DNA of 64,000 nt from Paenibacillus amylolyticus (lineage in GTDB: Bacteria > Bacillota > Bacilli > Paenibacillales > Paenibacillaceae), in contig NZ_BCNV01000001.1 of the NCBI RefSeq assembly GCF_001570725.1, forward strand, positions 2,914,001 to 2,978,000, read 5' to 3'. The notes under the pieces are model-generated. The model saw nothing but the letters and a program-made list of their open reading frames with translations. It was not told the origin of the DNA and did no database searches. Below are positions 17,635 through 27,227 of this stretch, one piece after another (the first letter of the stretch is position 1; each line of letters starts with the position of its first letter). The translations under genes were made by a program, and so were the position numbers.

Positions 17635-18498
17635 ATGTACGTAGCTAAGAATTGGAAAGACTATGAAGTAATCGATACAGGAGGCGGCGAGAAACTGGAG
17701 CGTTGGGGAGATGTCATTTTACGCAGACCCGATCCTCAGATCATCTGGCCCCTTGAGCAAGAGACTAATGAATGGCGTCAGGCACATGGTCACTACCATC
17801 GTAGCTCCTCCGGTGGCGGTAACTGGGATATGAAAAAGCCCATTCCCGAGCGTTGGACGATCGGATATGAAAACCTGAAATTCCATATTAAACCGACCAG
17901 CTTCAAACATACCGGCCTGTTCCCTGAACAAGCAGCTAACTGGAGCTGGATGATGGATAAAATCTCCAATGCAGGTCGCCCAATTTCGGTTCTGAACCTG
18001 TTTGCATATACAGGCGGAGCTACGGTAGCTGCTGCTTATGCAGGCGCTTCTGTAGTACACGTGGATGCAGCTAAAGGCATGGTTCAATGGGCCAAGGAAA
18101 ATGTTCAATTATCCGGACTGGCTGATCGCCCTGTTCGTTTTATTACAGATGATGTATTCAAATTCGTACAACGGGAACAACGGCGCGGAAATCGTTATGA
18201 CGCCATTATTATGGACCCTCCTTCTTATGGCCGCGGTCCGAATGGAGAGACATGGAAGCTGGAAGAGAACCTTTATCCTTTCCTGAAGTCATGCATGACG
18301 ATCTTGTCGGATAATCCATTATTCATGCTGGTTAACTCCTACACTACGGGCATCTCCTCCACGGTTCTGCGCAACATGCTGACCATGACGATGTCTTCCC
18401 AGTACGGTGGTCAAATTACTGCAGGTGAAATTGGTCTGCCGATCACACGCAGTGGTCTTGATCTGCCTTGTGGTATTCTGGGCCGTTGGGAGTCCTAA
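17635..18498 (+). CDS. Class I SAM-dependent rRNA methyltransferase (RlmI-like)
   Basis: This 287-residue Rossmann-fold methyltransferase has SAM motif VLNLFAYTGGATVAAA, acidic loop VHVDAAKG and catalytic motif IIMDPPSYGRG, which is characteristic of RlmI/RlmK-type 23S rRNA cytosine-C5 or guanine methyltransferases. The PUA domain of RlmI is missing, so it is a shorter relative. I chose the ATG at 17635, preceded by AAGGA; a TTG seven codons upstream is possible. Two bases separate it from the next gene, a pseudouridine synthase, giving an RNA-modification operon. Confidence 0.82.
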   Translation: MYVAKNWKDYEVIDTGGGEKLERWGDVILRRPDPQIIWPLEQETNEWRQAHGHYHRSSSGGGNWDMKKPIPERWTIGYENLKFHIKPTSFKHTGLFPEQAANWSWMMDKISNAGRPISVLNLFAYTGGATVAAAYAGASVVHVDAAKGMVQWAKENVQLSGLADRPVRFITDDVFKFVQREQRRGNRYDAIIMDPPSYGRGPNGETWKLEENLYPFLKSCMTILSDNPLFMLVNSYTTGISSTVLRNMLTMTMSSQYGGQITAGEIGLPITRSGLDLPCGILGRWES

Positions 18499-18500
18499 TC

Positions 18501-19232
18501 ATGTCAGAACATCGGCATGATCACGATGCGATTCCGATTTTGTTTGAAGACAACCATTTATTAGGTATTACGAAGCCTGTCAATGTACCTACTCAGGAAG
18601 ATGCATCAGGCGATCAAGATTTGCTAACATTGCTGAAGCAGGATCTGAAAGAGCGATATAACAAACCCGGCAATGTCTATCTCGGGTTAGTGCACCGACT
18701 TGACCGTCCTGTTGGAGGGGCAATGATCTTCGCCAAAACATCCAAAGCAGCTTCGAGATTGTCCGAGACTGTAAGGGGACGTCATTTCCGTAAAATATAT
18801 GCGGCTGTTGTTCATGGCAAGTTGCCTGCACAGCAGGGAACGTTAAAGCACACGCTGCTGAAAGATGCACGCACGAATACCGTTACGGTTGTACCTAAGG
18901 GTACGGCTGGGGGTAAGGATGCCGTTCTGGATTACAGGGTTATTGGGGAGACAGACCGATATAGCCTCGTTCATATCGAACTGCACACCGGCAGATCTCA
19001 TCAAATTCGGGTGCAAATGAAAGAAATCGGCTGTCCCCTCTTCGGAGATCAGAAATACGGTGTAAGCGTGAACAAACCGGGGCAACAGATTGCTCTATGG
19101 TCTGTAATTGCAGCTTTTCCCCATCCGGTTACGAAGGAAGAAGTTATTTTGCAGTCCTTGCCTGCAAGAGAATTTCCTTGGGCGGAATGGCCAGCTGCTG
19201 TGTACCAAAAAGCTTTTGGACAACCTATATAA
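18501..19232 (+). CDS. RluA-family pseudouridine synthase
   Basis: This 243-residue protein has the catalytic motif HRLDRPVGG with Asp at about 68, and the family elements GRSHQIRVQM and CPLFGDQKYG. It isomerises uridines in rRNA or tRNA; the target position cannot be predicted. There is no S4 RNA-binding domain at the N-terminus, as in the short YhcT-like subgroup. The ATG at 18501 follows the methyltransferase stop by two bases, and a strong terminator follows the gene. Confidence 0.87.
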   Translation: MSEHRHDHDAIPILFEDNHLLGITKPVNVPTQEDASGDQDLLTLLKQDLKERYNKPGNVYLGLVHRLDRPVGGAMIFAKTSKAASRLSETVRGRHFRKIYAAVVHGKLPAQQGTLKHTLLKDARTNTVTVVPKGTAGGKDAVLDYRVIGETDRYSLVHIELHTGRSHQIRVQMKEIGCPLFGDQKYGVSVNKPGQQIALWSVIAAFPHPVTKEEVILQSLPAREFPWAEWPAAVYQKAFGQPI

Positions 19233-19265
19233 ATGCATAGGATCAGGTTTACATCAGTCCATACA

Positions 19266-19305
19266 ACGTGTCGTTCAGATCCTGTATCTGAATGACACGT
19301 TTTTT
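19266..19305 (+). terminator. Terminator after the pseudouridine synthase gene
   Basis: A 15-bp stem (19266-19280 with 19286-19300, one G-U pair), five-base loop and five T residues. Confidence 0.85.
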
Positions 19306-19346
19306 AATATTTTCAGCTACCTAAGCTATAGAGAGGAGACATTTTG

Positions 19347-19691
19347 ATGACCCCGTTTACCAAACAAGTCATTGCGATCATCGCGGCGATTCCCGAAGGT
19401 AAAGTGATGACTTACGGTCAGATTGCAGCCCACGCTGGAAGTCCAAGAGCCGCGAGACAAGTCGTACGTATTCTGCACTCGATGAGCCGCAAGGAACGTC
19501 TGCCCTGGCACCGTGTCGTCAACGCAAAAGGCGAAATCTCCATACCGGACGAACACTCGCGCATGATGCAGGAAACAGAACTGATTAGCGAGGGTGTAGA
19601 GTTTCAACTGAACGGAACCATCAACCTCAAACAGTTCGGACATGATCCCGATCCTGTATTTCTTCTCGATCCATCGGTTCAGCCCGAATAA
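19347..19691 (+). CDS. Alkyltransferase-like (ATL) DNA-repair protein
   Basis: This 114-residue protein of the MGMT/Ogt DNA-binding-domain family has the helix GKVMTYGQIA and the arginine-finger region GSPRAARQVV. The active-site motif PCHRV reads PWHRV, with Trp54 instead of the alkyl-accepting Cys. This is the defining change of ATL proteins, which bind O6-alkylguanine without repairing it and recruit nucleotide excision repair. The start is the ATG at 19347 with AGGAG eight bases upstream; a TTG codon just before it is unlikely to be used. It sits alone between terminators. Confidence 0.88.
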   Translation: MTPFTKQVIAIIAAIPEGKVMTYGQIAAHAGSPRAARQVVRILHSMSRKERLPWHRVVNAKGEISIPDEHSRMMQETELISEGVEFQLNGTINLKQFGHDPDPVFLLDPSVQPE

Positions 19692-19720
19692 GACGACTCT
19701 TCACATATTGCGCTCAGACA

Positions 19721-19780
19721 AAAAAAGAGAACTCAGGCAGTTAGGGGGTACCCCTTTCAACTGCTAGAGTTCTCTTTTGT
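19721..19780. terminator. Bidirectional terminator between the ATL and MFS genes
   Basis: AAAAGAGAACTC (19723-19734) pairs with GAGTTCTCTTTT (19767-19778), with inner CAGTT/AACTG and GGGG/CCCC stems. A-rich and T-rich flanks suit termination in both directions between convergent genes. Confidence 0.8.
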
Positions 19781-19797
19781 AATTTATCTTATATTCG

Positions 19798-21309
19798 TTA
19801 TGCTGTCGCGGTCACTTTTTCCTGTTCTACAGTACCAGGTTCAGTCGCCGGTTTCGTTTTACGGATAAAGAATGCCATGATCAAAGCAACCACGGTCATT
19901 CCTGTAGCCACGATGAATGCATAGTTTACACCGTAAATCGTTGCATCTGCCGTAGCAGCTAACATCGCTGTCTTATCATTCGGATTAACCTGACCCGCAG
20001 CCACTGCATCCGCCAGATGCGTTTTGAGCTTGCTGCTCATGATGGTCACGAGAATGGCTGTACCGATCGCACCAGCAACAGTACGCAATGTGTTGGACAT
20101 CGCTGTACCATGCGCGTTCAGACGCTGAGGCAGTTGATTCAGACCTGCTGTCTGGATCGGCATCATCAGCATCGACATACCGAACATACGAGCCGTGTAG
20201 ATAAACATCATGTAGCCATAAGTAGTATCGATTGCCAAGCGACTCAGTCCAAAAGTTGTAATTGCCGTAATGGCAAGACCTGCAACAGAAAGCCAGCGTG
20301 CGCCCACTTTATCAAATATGCGACCTGTAATTGGGGACATAATCCCCATCAATATCGCACCCGGCATCATCAGAAGTCCTGATTCAATCGGTGAGAAATT
20401 ACGAATATTTTGCAGGAAAATAGGAAGCAGGATCATACCTGCAAACATCGCCATTGTCACGAGCATATTGATAATCGTCGTTAATGTATACATGTTGTAC
20501 TTGAAAATACGGAACTCAAGAAGCGGATGATCTGTTGTCAGTTGACGAATCACGAACAGAATCAGGGATATCGCACCTACGACAAGGCATCCAATGACAA
20601 TTGCACTGCCCCATCCATCGGTACCCGCATCACTGAATCCGTAAAGCAAACTACCAAAACCAAGTGTGGATAAAATAACACCTGGATAATCCAGTTTAGG
20701 TCTGGATTGACGTGTTACGTTTTTGACAAAAGCAATACCGATTGCCGTTGCAATAATAGAGAATGGCAAGATGATGTAGAACAACAATCTCCAGGAATAA
20801 TGCTCAACCACATAACCTGAAAGTGTAGGCCCAATCGCAGGAGCCAGAATCATCGCGATCCCCATGGTTCCCATGGCCTGACCGCGTTTCTCAATCGGGA
20901 AGATGGTCAGGAATACAACGGTCATGAGAGGCATCAGGATACCTGCACCTGCTGCTTGAATAACACGACCTACCATCAGAATGGTGAAGGTTGGACTAAG
21001 ACCACAGACTAACGTACCTATGGTAAAGAGAGTCATGGCTGTTATAAAGATTTGACGTGTTGAGAATTTCGCAATCAGATATGCCGTAACCGGAATCAGT
21101 ACACCGTTGACAAGCATATAACCCGTAGTCAGCCATTGGGCTTTGTTTGCGTTGATAGCGAGGTCTTCCATGATTTTAGGAAGCGCTACGTTCATCAGGG
21201 TTTGGTTCAGGAATGCCACAAAGGCACCAATTAACAATGCCGCTACAATTGGGCCTTTCTTGATGTTGTCCATCGCAGAGGATGGAGCTGCAGCAGTAGT
21301 CGTACTCAT
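19798..21309 (-). CDS. DHA2-family MFS multidrug efflux transporter
   Basis: This 503-residue integral membrane protein has about 14 hydrophobic segments, as expected for proton-drug antiporters of the EmrB/LmrB group. Motif A-like and motif C-like elements are visible (VGRVIQAAGAGILMP, and GIAMILAPAIGPTLSGYV with the GP pair of antiporter motif C). Its start overlaps the stop of the MarR regulator in an ATGA junction, so the regulator and pump form one operon, and the pump is likely induced when the MarR ligand is present. Substrates are unknown. Confidence 0.9.
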   Translation of the reverse strand: MSTTTAAAPSSAMDNIKKGPIVAALLIGAFVAFLNQTLMNVALPKIMEDLAINANKAQWLTTGYMLVNGVLIPVTAYLIAKFSTRQIFITAMTLFTIGTLVCGLSPTFTILMVGRVIQAAGAGILMPLMTVVFLTIFPIEKRGQAMGTMGIAMILAPAIGPTLSGYVVEHYSWRLLFYIILPFSIIATAIGIAFVKNVTRQSRPKLDYPGVILSTLGFGSLLYGFSDAGTDGWGSAIVIGCLVVGAISLILFVIRQLTTDHPLLEFRIFKYNMYTLTTIINMLVTMAMFAGMILLPIFLQNIRNFSPIESGLLMMPGAILMGIMSPITGRIFDKVGARWLSVAGLAITAITTFGLSRLAIDTTYGYMMFIYTARMFGMSMLMMPIQTAGLNQLPQRLNAHGTAMSNTLRTVAGAIGTAILVTIMSSKLKTHLADAVAAGQVNPNDKTAMLAATADATIYGVNYAFIVATGMTVVALIMAFFIRKTKPATEPGTVEQEKVTATA

Positions 21310-21752
21310 ATGTTGTTCATCTCTCTTCCTTGTAACTTTTCAATCATTTGACTATGAATTCTAAGTAGGTGCTCAAGGTCTTCCTTCGAAATATCCAGAA
21401 TGGGTGACACTCTTTCCATCCACAAATGATGCGTTTCCTGTTGGGCCTGCTCCCCCTTATCCGTGATCTGAAGTTTAACGGATCGGCGGTCAGCATCTGA
21501 ACGTGTCCGAACGATATACTCGCCCTTGACCAGCCGCTCCACAACAGCGCTCATGGAACTGCTGCCCATATGGCATAACTCAGCCACTTCATTGATGCCG
21601 ATGGAAGGACGCTCCCTCAGGATGGATAACACCATAAACTGGATCGAAGTCAGCTCGATCTCCTTGTTTTCATTCCAAAATGCTCGAAAAAGCATTTGAT
21701 TCACTTGGCGGAACGAATTGATAATATAGAATACTTCATACGTATCAGTCAT
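21306..21752 (-). CDS. MarR-family transcriptional regulator of the efflux operon
   Basis: This 148-residue winged-helix regulator has the MarR core: recognition helix around GSSSMSAVVERLVKGEYI and the wing RTRSDADRRSVKLQITDKG. AAAGGGTG precedes the ATG. It is first in the operon with the DHA2 pump. A 20-bp palindrome in its own leader suggests it represses its own operon until a toxic ligand binds. Confidence 0.9.
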   Translation of the reverse strand: MTDTYEVFYIINSFRQVNQMLFRAFWNENKEIELTSIQFMVLSILRERPSIGINEVAELCHMGSSSMSAVVERLVKGEYIVRTRSDADRRSVKLQITDKGEQAQQETHHLWMERVSPILDISKEDLEHLLRIHSQMIEKLQGREMNNI

Positions 21753-21780
21753 TGTTTCACCCTTTTACTTTTGGAATATA

Positions 21781-21800
21781 ATATTTCGTACACGAAATAT
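21781..21800. promoter_or_regulatory. MarR operator palindrome
   Basis: ATATTTCG (21781-21788) and CGAAATAT (21793-21800) are perfect arms around TACA. The site lies about 10-30 bases downstream of the predicted transcription start of the marR-MFS operon and 28 bp before the start codon, a position suited to roadblock repression. Confidence 0.7.
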
Positions 21801-21817
21801 CAGGGGAACAATTACTT

Positions 21818-21845
21818 ATTATAACAAAAATATTTACATAGTCAA
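21818..21845 (-). promoter_or_regulatory. Promoter of the marR-MFS operon
   Basis: Minus strand TTGACT (21840-21845), 16-bp spacer and a consensus TATAAT (21818-21823). Confidence 0.75.
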
Positions 21846-21950
21846 CTCTTTACATATGATTTCATCAAAATAATATTAGGACATACTATATGGCATCTAT
21901 TCATGCCTTTAATCAACTAACTTGGACACAGTCTGTATCATATGTATTTT

Positions 21951-22005
21951 TCAAATAAAATAACCACAGGACTCCTGCATGAAACGAGCAGGCACACCTG
22001 TGGTT
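21951..22005 (-). terminator. Terminator of the second marR gene
   Basis: AACCACAGG (21962-21970) pairs with CCTGTGGTT (21997-22005), with an inner CCTGC/GCAGG stem. On the minus strand it is followed by an interrupted T-rich tract. Confidence 0.65.
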
Positions 22006-22027
22006 GTTCAGAAAAATCAACATGGTA

Positions 22028-22468
22028 TCATACCGAAGTCGATAATGCAGGCTCTTTGGTCTTGGGCGTTGTCATTTTGCCTAACAGATATACCAGCAGT
22101 TGTTGATTGTGCATCGAAATGTTACTGAGAACGGAATTCATGAATTCATTGCGGATGGTGATGCCACGCTCTGTCTCCATTCTCCCTTTGTCGGATAGAG
22201 ATACCCATACAATGCGTCGATCTTGATTATCCCGATTCCTGCGAATCAGATCGTTCTTCTCCATACGATCGAGCAGCATAGTTACGGCAGCTGGCGTCGT
22301 CGCCAGAAAAGGGATCAGATCTGAAGGTTTCATCTTCTGATGATCCTCAAGCACCTCCAGAACAGCCAGCTGAGCCTCCGTCAATGAGGGTGCCAGCTCT
22401 TGATCCATGTGCAATTTATAATCTTTGGTTAGTCTGGACCAGCACTTGGCAAAATCGGAATTATACAT
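22028..22468 (-). CDS. MarR-family transcriptional regulator
   Basis: This 146-residue MarR protein has a recognition helix near TTPAAVTMLLDRMEKNDLI and the wing RRNRDNQDRRIVWVSLSDKG. I place the start at the ATG at 22466-22468, with AGGAG nine bases upstream; an extension of 11 codons has no ribosome site. It is a single-gene unit on the same strand as the other MarR operon but separated from it by a terminator. Targets are not visible next to it. Confidence 0.85.
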   Translation of the reverse strand: MYNSDFAKCWSRLTKDYKLHMDQELAPSLTEAQLAVLEVLEDHQKMKPSDLIPFLATTPAAVTMLLDRMEKNDLIRRNRDNQDRRIVWVSLSDKGRMETERGITIRNEFMNSVLSNISMHNQQLLVYLLGKMTTPKTKEPALSTSV

Positions 22469-22633
22469 CTTACATCGCTCCTCTCTGCAACCGGTTATCA
22501 CTTCACCTGCTTAAGTTTTCGCGCTCCAAAGCCGCATTCCTGCTGCCTTTTTTCAATTTCCTAGCGATCGACCGTAATCGACGAAGGTTGTTAAACTTCG
22601 CATGAATGCCCTCTTCTAATCCGCCTTTGAACA

Positions 22634-22692
22634 ACAAAAAAAGACTCTTCGCATGACAGGATTAGCTGCTCTGCGAAAAGTCTCGTTTTTTT
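22634..22692. terminator. Terminator downstream of parC
   Basis: AGACTCTTCGCA (22642-22653) pairs with TGCGAAAAGTCT (22672-22683) with one mismatch. Seven-base A and T tracts on the outer sides allow termination in both directions; it ends the parE-parC transcript. Confidence 0.75.
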
Positions 22693-22696
22693 GTTT

Positions 22697-25159
22697 TTAT
22701 GAAGATGATGCTGGTTGATTCTCATTAAAGTCCCTTAGAAGTTCAATGATTTCGTCCTGTTTGTCCACATGAACGAGTAGCTTGCCAATATGTTTGCGCT
22801 CGGTGATCGGAACACCTTCCGATGATATCGGAGCCACTTGGCCTTCCTTGGTCATGACGGTAATATTACGTTGCTCTTTACAATAAAACGCGCCAACAAT
22901 GCGGCTACCATTCGGTTTCACGCGTTTGCCTTCCTTGAACTCGAATGTAGCAAGCCCTTTGCCTCCACGGCTCTGTATAGCGTAATCCAGAAGTAATGAT
23001 CGTTTACCATATCCCAGATCGGATAACACGGCAACTTCACCTTCATCTCCATCTACCCATAGAGCCGATACAACTTCATCTGTATCTCTTAACTGAATAC
23101 CACGAACACCACCTGATACACGTCCCATTGGATTGACTTCATCCTCTCGGAAACGAATTGCCATGGCTTCTTTCGTGATCAGCATAATATCTTGACCACC
23201 TGTACTTAGATGTACAGATAACACCTCATCGTCCTTGCCCACTTTACAAGCCGCAACTGCACCGGAACGCTTGGTCACGTAATCCTTCAGTTCCGTTCGT
23301 TTCACCTGTCCTCTTCGCGTGACGAAGACCAGACTGTGATTCGGCTCTTCAAAGGATTTCACAGCAAGAACACTTGCAATACGGTCATCTTTCGCAAGTG
23401 GAATCACGTTCACAATTGCTGTGCCCGGGTCTTTCCACTTGAATTCAGGTACCTGGTGAACAGGTAACAGGAAATACTGACCTTTCCTCGTAAAGACAAG
23501 CAAGTTCTCAAGCGTATTAACTTCGAGAACCTGAGCGATATAATCGCCGTCCTTCACACCACTTCCGCTCCGTTCACCACCAGAACGTGTAAAGGACTGC
23601 ATGCCTGTACGTTTCACGTATCCCTCTTTGGATAACGTAACAAATACATCTTCCGCATTCACAAGTACTTCGAGATTAACCTTGAGTTCTTCTACTTCAC
23701 CCTGAATCGCAGAACGACGGTCTATACCATATTTCTCACGAATCTCCATCAATTCTTTGCGGATGACTCCGATGAGCTTGCGGTCACTATCTAGAATGGA
23801 ACGTAATTGCGCAATCTTTTTCATCAGTTCACCGAGTTCCTTCTCCAGAGAATTAATCTCCAGATTCGTCAAACGGTACAATTGCAAAGTAAGGATGGAA
23901 TCCGCTTGGCGTTCCGTGAATCCAAACATCCACATCAGGTTGTTTTGAGCATCCTGACGGTTCTTCGACGCTTTGATCGCTGCAATGACCTCGTCGAGGA
24001 TGTTAAGAGCCTTTACCAAGCCCTCTAACACATGTGCACGGTCTTCCGCTTTCTCCAGCTCAAACCGGGTACGGAATGTTACAACTTCCCGCTGATGGGC
24101 AATGTAAGCCTCCAGGATTGATTTCAATCCCAATTGCTGAGGTGCTTTATTCACAATCGCAACCATATTGAAGTTATAAGTGACCTGCAGGTCCGTTTTC
24201 TTCAGCAAATAAGCCAAAATACCTTGTGCGTCCGCTTCTTTTTTCAGCTCAACCACAATTCGCAGACCTTCACGTCCACTCTCATCACGCACTTCGGCAA
24301 TACCTTCAACCTTCTTCTCAAGTCGAATGTTTTCCATCGCTGTAACCAGACGGGATTTCACGACCTGATAAGGGATCTCGGTAATGACGATTTGCTGTTT
24401 GCCACCGCGCATGTTTTCAATCTCGGTTTTGGAACGGATATAGATCCGTCCTTTACCTGTGCGATAAGCATCCAGAATACCGTCGCCGCCCATAATCAAT
24501 CCGCCTGTAGGAAAGTCAGGACCCTTCATGAACATCATGATCTCGTCCAGCTCAATGGACGGTTTCTCCATCACAGCGATGGAAGCATCAATGACTTCAC
24601 GCAAATTGTGCGTAGGAATCTCCGTTGCAAATCCCGAGGAAATTCCGCTGACGCCATTCACCAGCAAGTTCGGATAACGGGATGGCAATACAACCGGTTC
24701 TTTGGCCGTATTATCAAAATTATCCTTAAACAGAACGGTCCGTTTCTCGATATCGCGAAGCATCTCCATCGCGATGGGCGACAAACGGGCCTCCGTATAC
24801 CGCATCGCCGCTGCCGGGTCATCATCCTGTGATCCCCAGTTACCATGACCGTCCACGAGCATATGGCCCATTTTCCATGGCTGTGCCATCCGCACCATAC
24901 CCTCATAGATTGAGGAGTCACCATGAGGATGATAATTACCCATTACGTCCCCAACGGTTTTGGCAGACTTGCGGTAAGTCTTGTCAGGCGTATTACCTGA
25001 ATCGTACATAGCGTACAGAATACGCCGTTGTACAGGCTTCAACCCATCCCGTACGTCGGGAATGGCTCGATCCTGAATAATATATTTGGAGTAGCGACCG
25101 AAACGGTCCCCTACGACCTCTTCGAGAAAGGCCGGCATAAATTGTTCTGATGGACTCAT
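22697..25159 (-). CDS. parC: DNA topoisomerase IV subunit A
   Basis: This 820-residue subunit cuts and rejoins DNA when topoisomerase IV decatenates daughter chromosomes. The N-terminal breakage-reunion domain has the quinolone-resistance region [11 protein letters not shown] with Ser and Glu at the usual quinolone-contact positions, and the catalytic Tyr in [10 protein letters not shown]. The C-terminal half carries the six-bladed beta-propeller repeats. The sequence fits ParC rather than GyrA, since it lacks a clear GyrA-box (QRRGGKG). I chose the ATG at 25159 because AAGG lies eight bases upstream; a GTG three codons earlier has none. It lies 12 bp after parE. Confidence 0.93.
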   Translation of the reverse strand: MSPSEQFMPAFLEEVVGDRFGRYSKYIIQDRAIPDVRDGLKPVQRRILYAMYDSGNTPDKTYRKSAKTVGDVMGNYHPHGDSSIYEGMVRMAQPWKMGHMLVDGHGNWGSQDDDPAAAMRYTEARLSPIAMEMLRDIEKRTVLFKDNFDNTAKEPVVLPSRYPNLLVNGVSGISSGFATEIPTHNLREVIDASIAVMEKPSIELDEIMMFMKGPDFPTGGLIMGGDGILDAYRTGKGRIYIRSKTEIENMRGGKQQIVITEIPYQVVKSRLVTAMENIRLEKKVEGIAEVRDESGREGLRIVVELKKEADAQGILAYLLKKTDLQVTYNFNMVAIVNKAPQQLGLKSILEAYIAHQREVVTFRTRFELEKAEDRAHVLEGLVKALNILDEVIAAIKASKNRQDAQNNLMWMFGFTERQADSILTLQLYRLTNLEINSLEKELGELMKKIAQLRSILDSDRKLIGVIRKELMEIREKYGIDRRSAIQGEVEELKVNLEVLVNAEDVFVTLSKEGYVKRTGMQSFTRSGGERSGSGVKDGDYIAQVLEVNTLENLLVFTRKGQYFLLPVHQVPEFKWKDPGTAIVNVIPLAKDDRIASVLAVKSFEEPNHSLVFVTRRGQVKRTELKDYVTKRSGAVAACKVGKDDEVLSVHLSTGGQDIMLITKEAMAIRFREDEVNPMGRVSGGVRGIQLRDTDEVVSALWVDGDEGEVAVLSDLGYGKRSLLLDYAIQSRGGKGLATFEFKEGKRVKPNGSRIVGAFYCKEQRNITVMTKEGQVAPISSEGVPITERKHIGKLLVHVDKQDEIIELLRDFNENQPASSS

Positions 25160-25171
25160 TCCAAGCACCTT

Positions 25172-27151
25172 CTATTCTTCGTACTCTGTAAAGTCGACGT
25201 TCTCTACAATCCAGCGTTTACGCGGATCAACCTTATCACCCATGAGCGTAGATACACGACGTTCTGCTTTGGCTGCATCAACAATCTGTACCTTCAGCAT
25301 TGCACGAGTTTCCGGATTCATCGTTGTCTCCCATAGTTGATCCGGATTCATCTCACCAAGCCCTTTATAACGTTGAAGCTCAACATTATTACCGAATTCC
25401 TTCATATAATTCGCCAGTTCTTCATCCGTCCATGCATATCGAACGCTCGCAAGCTTACCAGACTTACGAGTAAGTTTGTACAGTGGCGGCTGAGCGATAT
25501 ATACTTTGCCTGCATCAATTAATGGCTTCATATAACGATAAAAGAAGGTTAACAACAGCACCTGAATATGCGCACCGTCCGTATCAGCATCGGTCATAAT
25601 GATAATTTTGGAATAATTGCTGTCTTCAACTGCAAATTCGGTTCCAATGCCCGCCCCGATCGCCGCTGTAATCGCACGGTATTCTTCATTTTTGAGAATA
25701 TCGGCCAGCTTTGATTTTTCCGGATTGAGCGGTTTTCCCTTGAGGGGCAAAATAGCCTGAATCTTCGAGTCGCGTCCCTGTTTGGCAGAACCTCCTGCGG
25801 AATCACCTTCGACAATAAATAACTCATTTCGGGTAAAATCCTTCGATTGCGCCGGTGTCAGCTTGCCGTTCAAGTTGGAACTTTCGCTGCGTTTTTTGCC
25901 TGTACGCATATCATCACGTGCTTTGCGGGCTGCTTCTCTGGCTCTCGACGCTTGAACCGCTTTACGAATTAACGTCTGCGCTACCTGCGGGTTTTCTTCC
26001 AGGAACCTTTGAATATTCTCAGACACGACCGAATCCACTGCACTTCGAGCGGAAGCGCTACCGAGCTGATCCTTCGTCTGACCTACGAACTCAACCTCAG
26101 ACATTTTGACACTGATGACGGCCATCATACCTTCACGCAAATCATTGCCTTCGAGGTTTTTATCTTTTTCCTTGATCATGCTGGTACGCCGCGCGTAGTC
26201 ATTCATTACACGGGTATACGCAGCCCTGAATCCGGTCTCATGAGTACCGCCACCCCGAGTAGGGATCGAGTTCACGAACGAAGCCAGCGTTTCGGTATAG
26301 CCTGCGTTATACTGGATCGCTACTTCGACTTCGATGTCATCCTTCTCCGCATAGAAGTGAATGACGTCATGCAGTACGTCTTTATTTTCGTTAAGAAAAG
26401 CAACAAACTGGCTTGCTCCGCCTTCATACATGTATTCATCCTGATTGCCCGAACGTTCGTCCTTGAGCACAATTCTCAGACCCGAATTCAGAAAAGCAAT
26501 CTCCTGAAGACGTTCTGCCAGTGTATCATAATTGAACTGAATGCCGTTCTGGAACACCCGAATATCCGGTTTGAATGTAACTTTAGTACCTGTCCGATTG
26601 GTATTGCCCAACACTTCGAGACCGGATACCGGTTCTCCGACATGTTCAATCCCTTTTTTGTCCTGCCAATACTCGAATCGCTGACGATGAATCTTGCCAT
26701 CACGGAAAATCTCGACTTCAAGCCATTCGGACAATGCGTTTGTAACTGACGCACCTACACCGTGCAAACCGCCGGATTTTTTGTATCCTGATCCACCGAA
26801 CTTTCCGCCTGCGTGCAAAATCGTAAACACGACCTGGGGAGTAGGAATCCCTGTTTTATGTATACCTGTCGGAATTCCCCTTCCGTTATCCTGAACCGTA
26901 ATAGAACCGTCCTTATGCAGCGTGATATCGATTTTGGAGCAGAATTTGGCGAGATGTTCGTCGACAGCGTTGTCCACTATTTCCCATACCAAATGATGTA
27001 GACCTGAAGTGCTGGTGCTGCCGATGTACATCCCCGGCCGTTTCCGTACCGCTACCAACCCTTCAAGTACTTGAATGTCGTCCGCGTCGTAGCCTGAAGA
27101 CCCCTGTCCTCCGCCTGTCGAACCTGCCGACATATCGATTTGCTCGACCAT
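25172..27151 (-). CDS. parE: DNA topoisomerase IV subunit B
   Basis: This 659-residue ATPase subunit has a GHKL ATP-binding domain (RPGMYIG, EIVDNAVDEH, DNGRGIP, GGLHGVGASV), a transducer domain, and the Toprim region with ELFIVEGDSAGGSAKQGRD, followed by the MTDADTDGAHI metal-binding motif. GGGGGAG lies seven bases before the ATG. Together with parC it forms the chromosome-decatenating enzyme. I could not identify a convincing promoter in the 76 bp upstream, so read-through from the ABC operon is possible. Confidence 0.94.
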   Translation of the reverse strand: MVEQIDMSAGSTGGGQGSSGYDADDIQVLEGLVAVRKRPGMYIGSTSTSGLHHLVWEIVDNAVDEHLAKFCSKIDITLHKDGSITVQDNGRGIPTGIHKTGIPTPQVVFTILHAGGKFGGSGYKKSGGLHGVGASVTNALSEWLEVEIFRDGKIHRQRFEYWQDKKGIEHVGEPVSGLEVLGNTNRTGTKVTFKPDIRVFQNGIQFNYDTLAERLQEIAFLNSGLRIVLKDERSGNQDEYMYEGGASQFVAFLNENKDVLHDVIHFYAEKDDIEVEVAIQYNAGYTETLASFVNSIPTRGGGTHETGFRAAYTRVMNDYARRTSMIKEKDKNLEGNDLREGMMAVISVKMSEVEFVGQTKDQLGSASARSAVDSVVSENIQRFLEENPQVAQTLIRKAVQASRAREAARKARDDMRTGKKRSESSNLNGKLTPAQSKDFTRNELFIVEGDSAGGSAKQGRDSKIQAILPLKGKPLNPEKSKLADILKNEEYRAITAAIGAGIGTEFAVEDSNYSKIIIMTDADTDGAHIQVLLLTFFYRYMKPLIDAGKVYIAQPPLYKLTRKSGKLASVRYAWTDEELANYMKEFGNNVELQRYKGLGEMNPDQLWETTMNPETRAMLKVQIVDAAKAERRVSTLMGDKVDPRKRWIVENVDFTEYEE

Positions 27152-27227
27152 TCATGCTCCCCCTTCTTAACTTGCAACTAAAAAAATGCCTAAAATGCAA
27201 ACAGATGTTTTCTTATCCTTGTCCATT

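Noticed and set aside
24134..24832. A 232-codon plus-strand open frame opposite parC
   Set aside because: It lies wholly within the conserved catalytic core of parC on the other strand and lacks a ribosome site or family signal.
22697..27151. The possibility that these genes are gyrB and gyrA
   Set aside because: The A subunit lacks the GyrA-box in its C-terminal propeller, starts with a ParC-type N-terminus, and the pair is not near dnaA/recF; ParE/ParC is the better reading.
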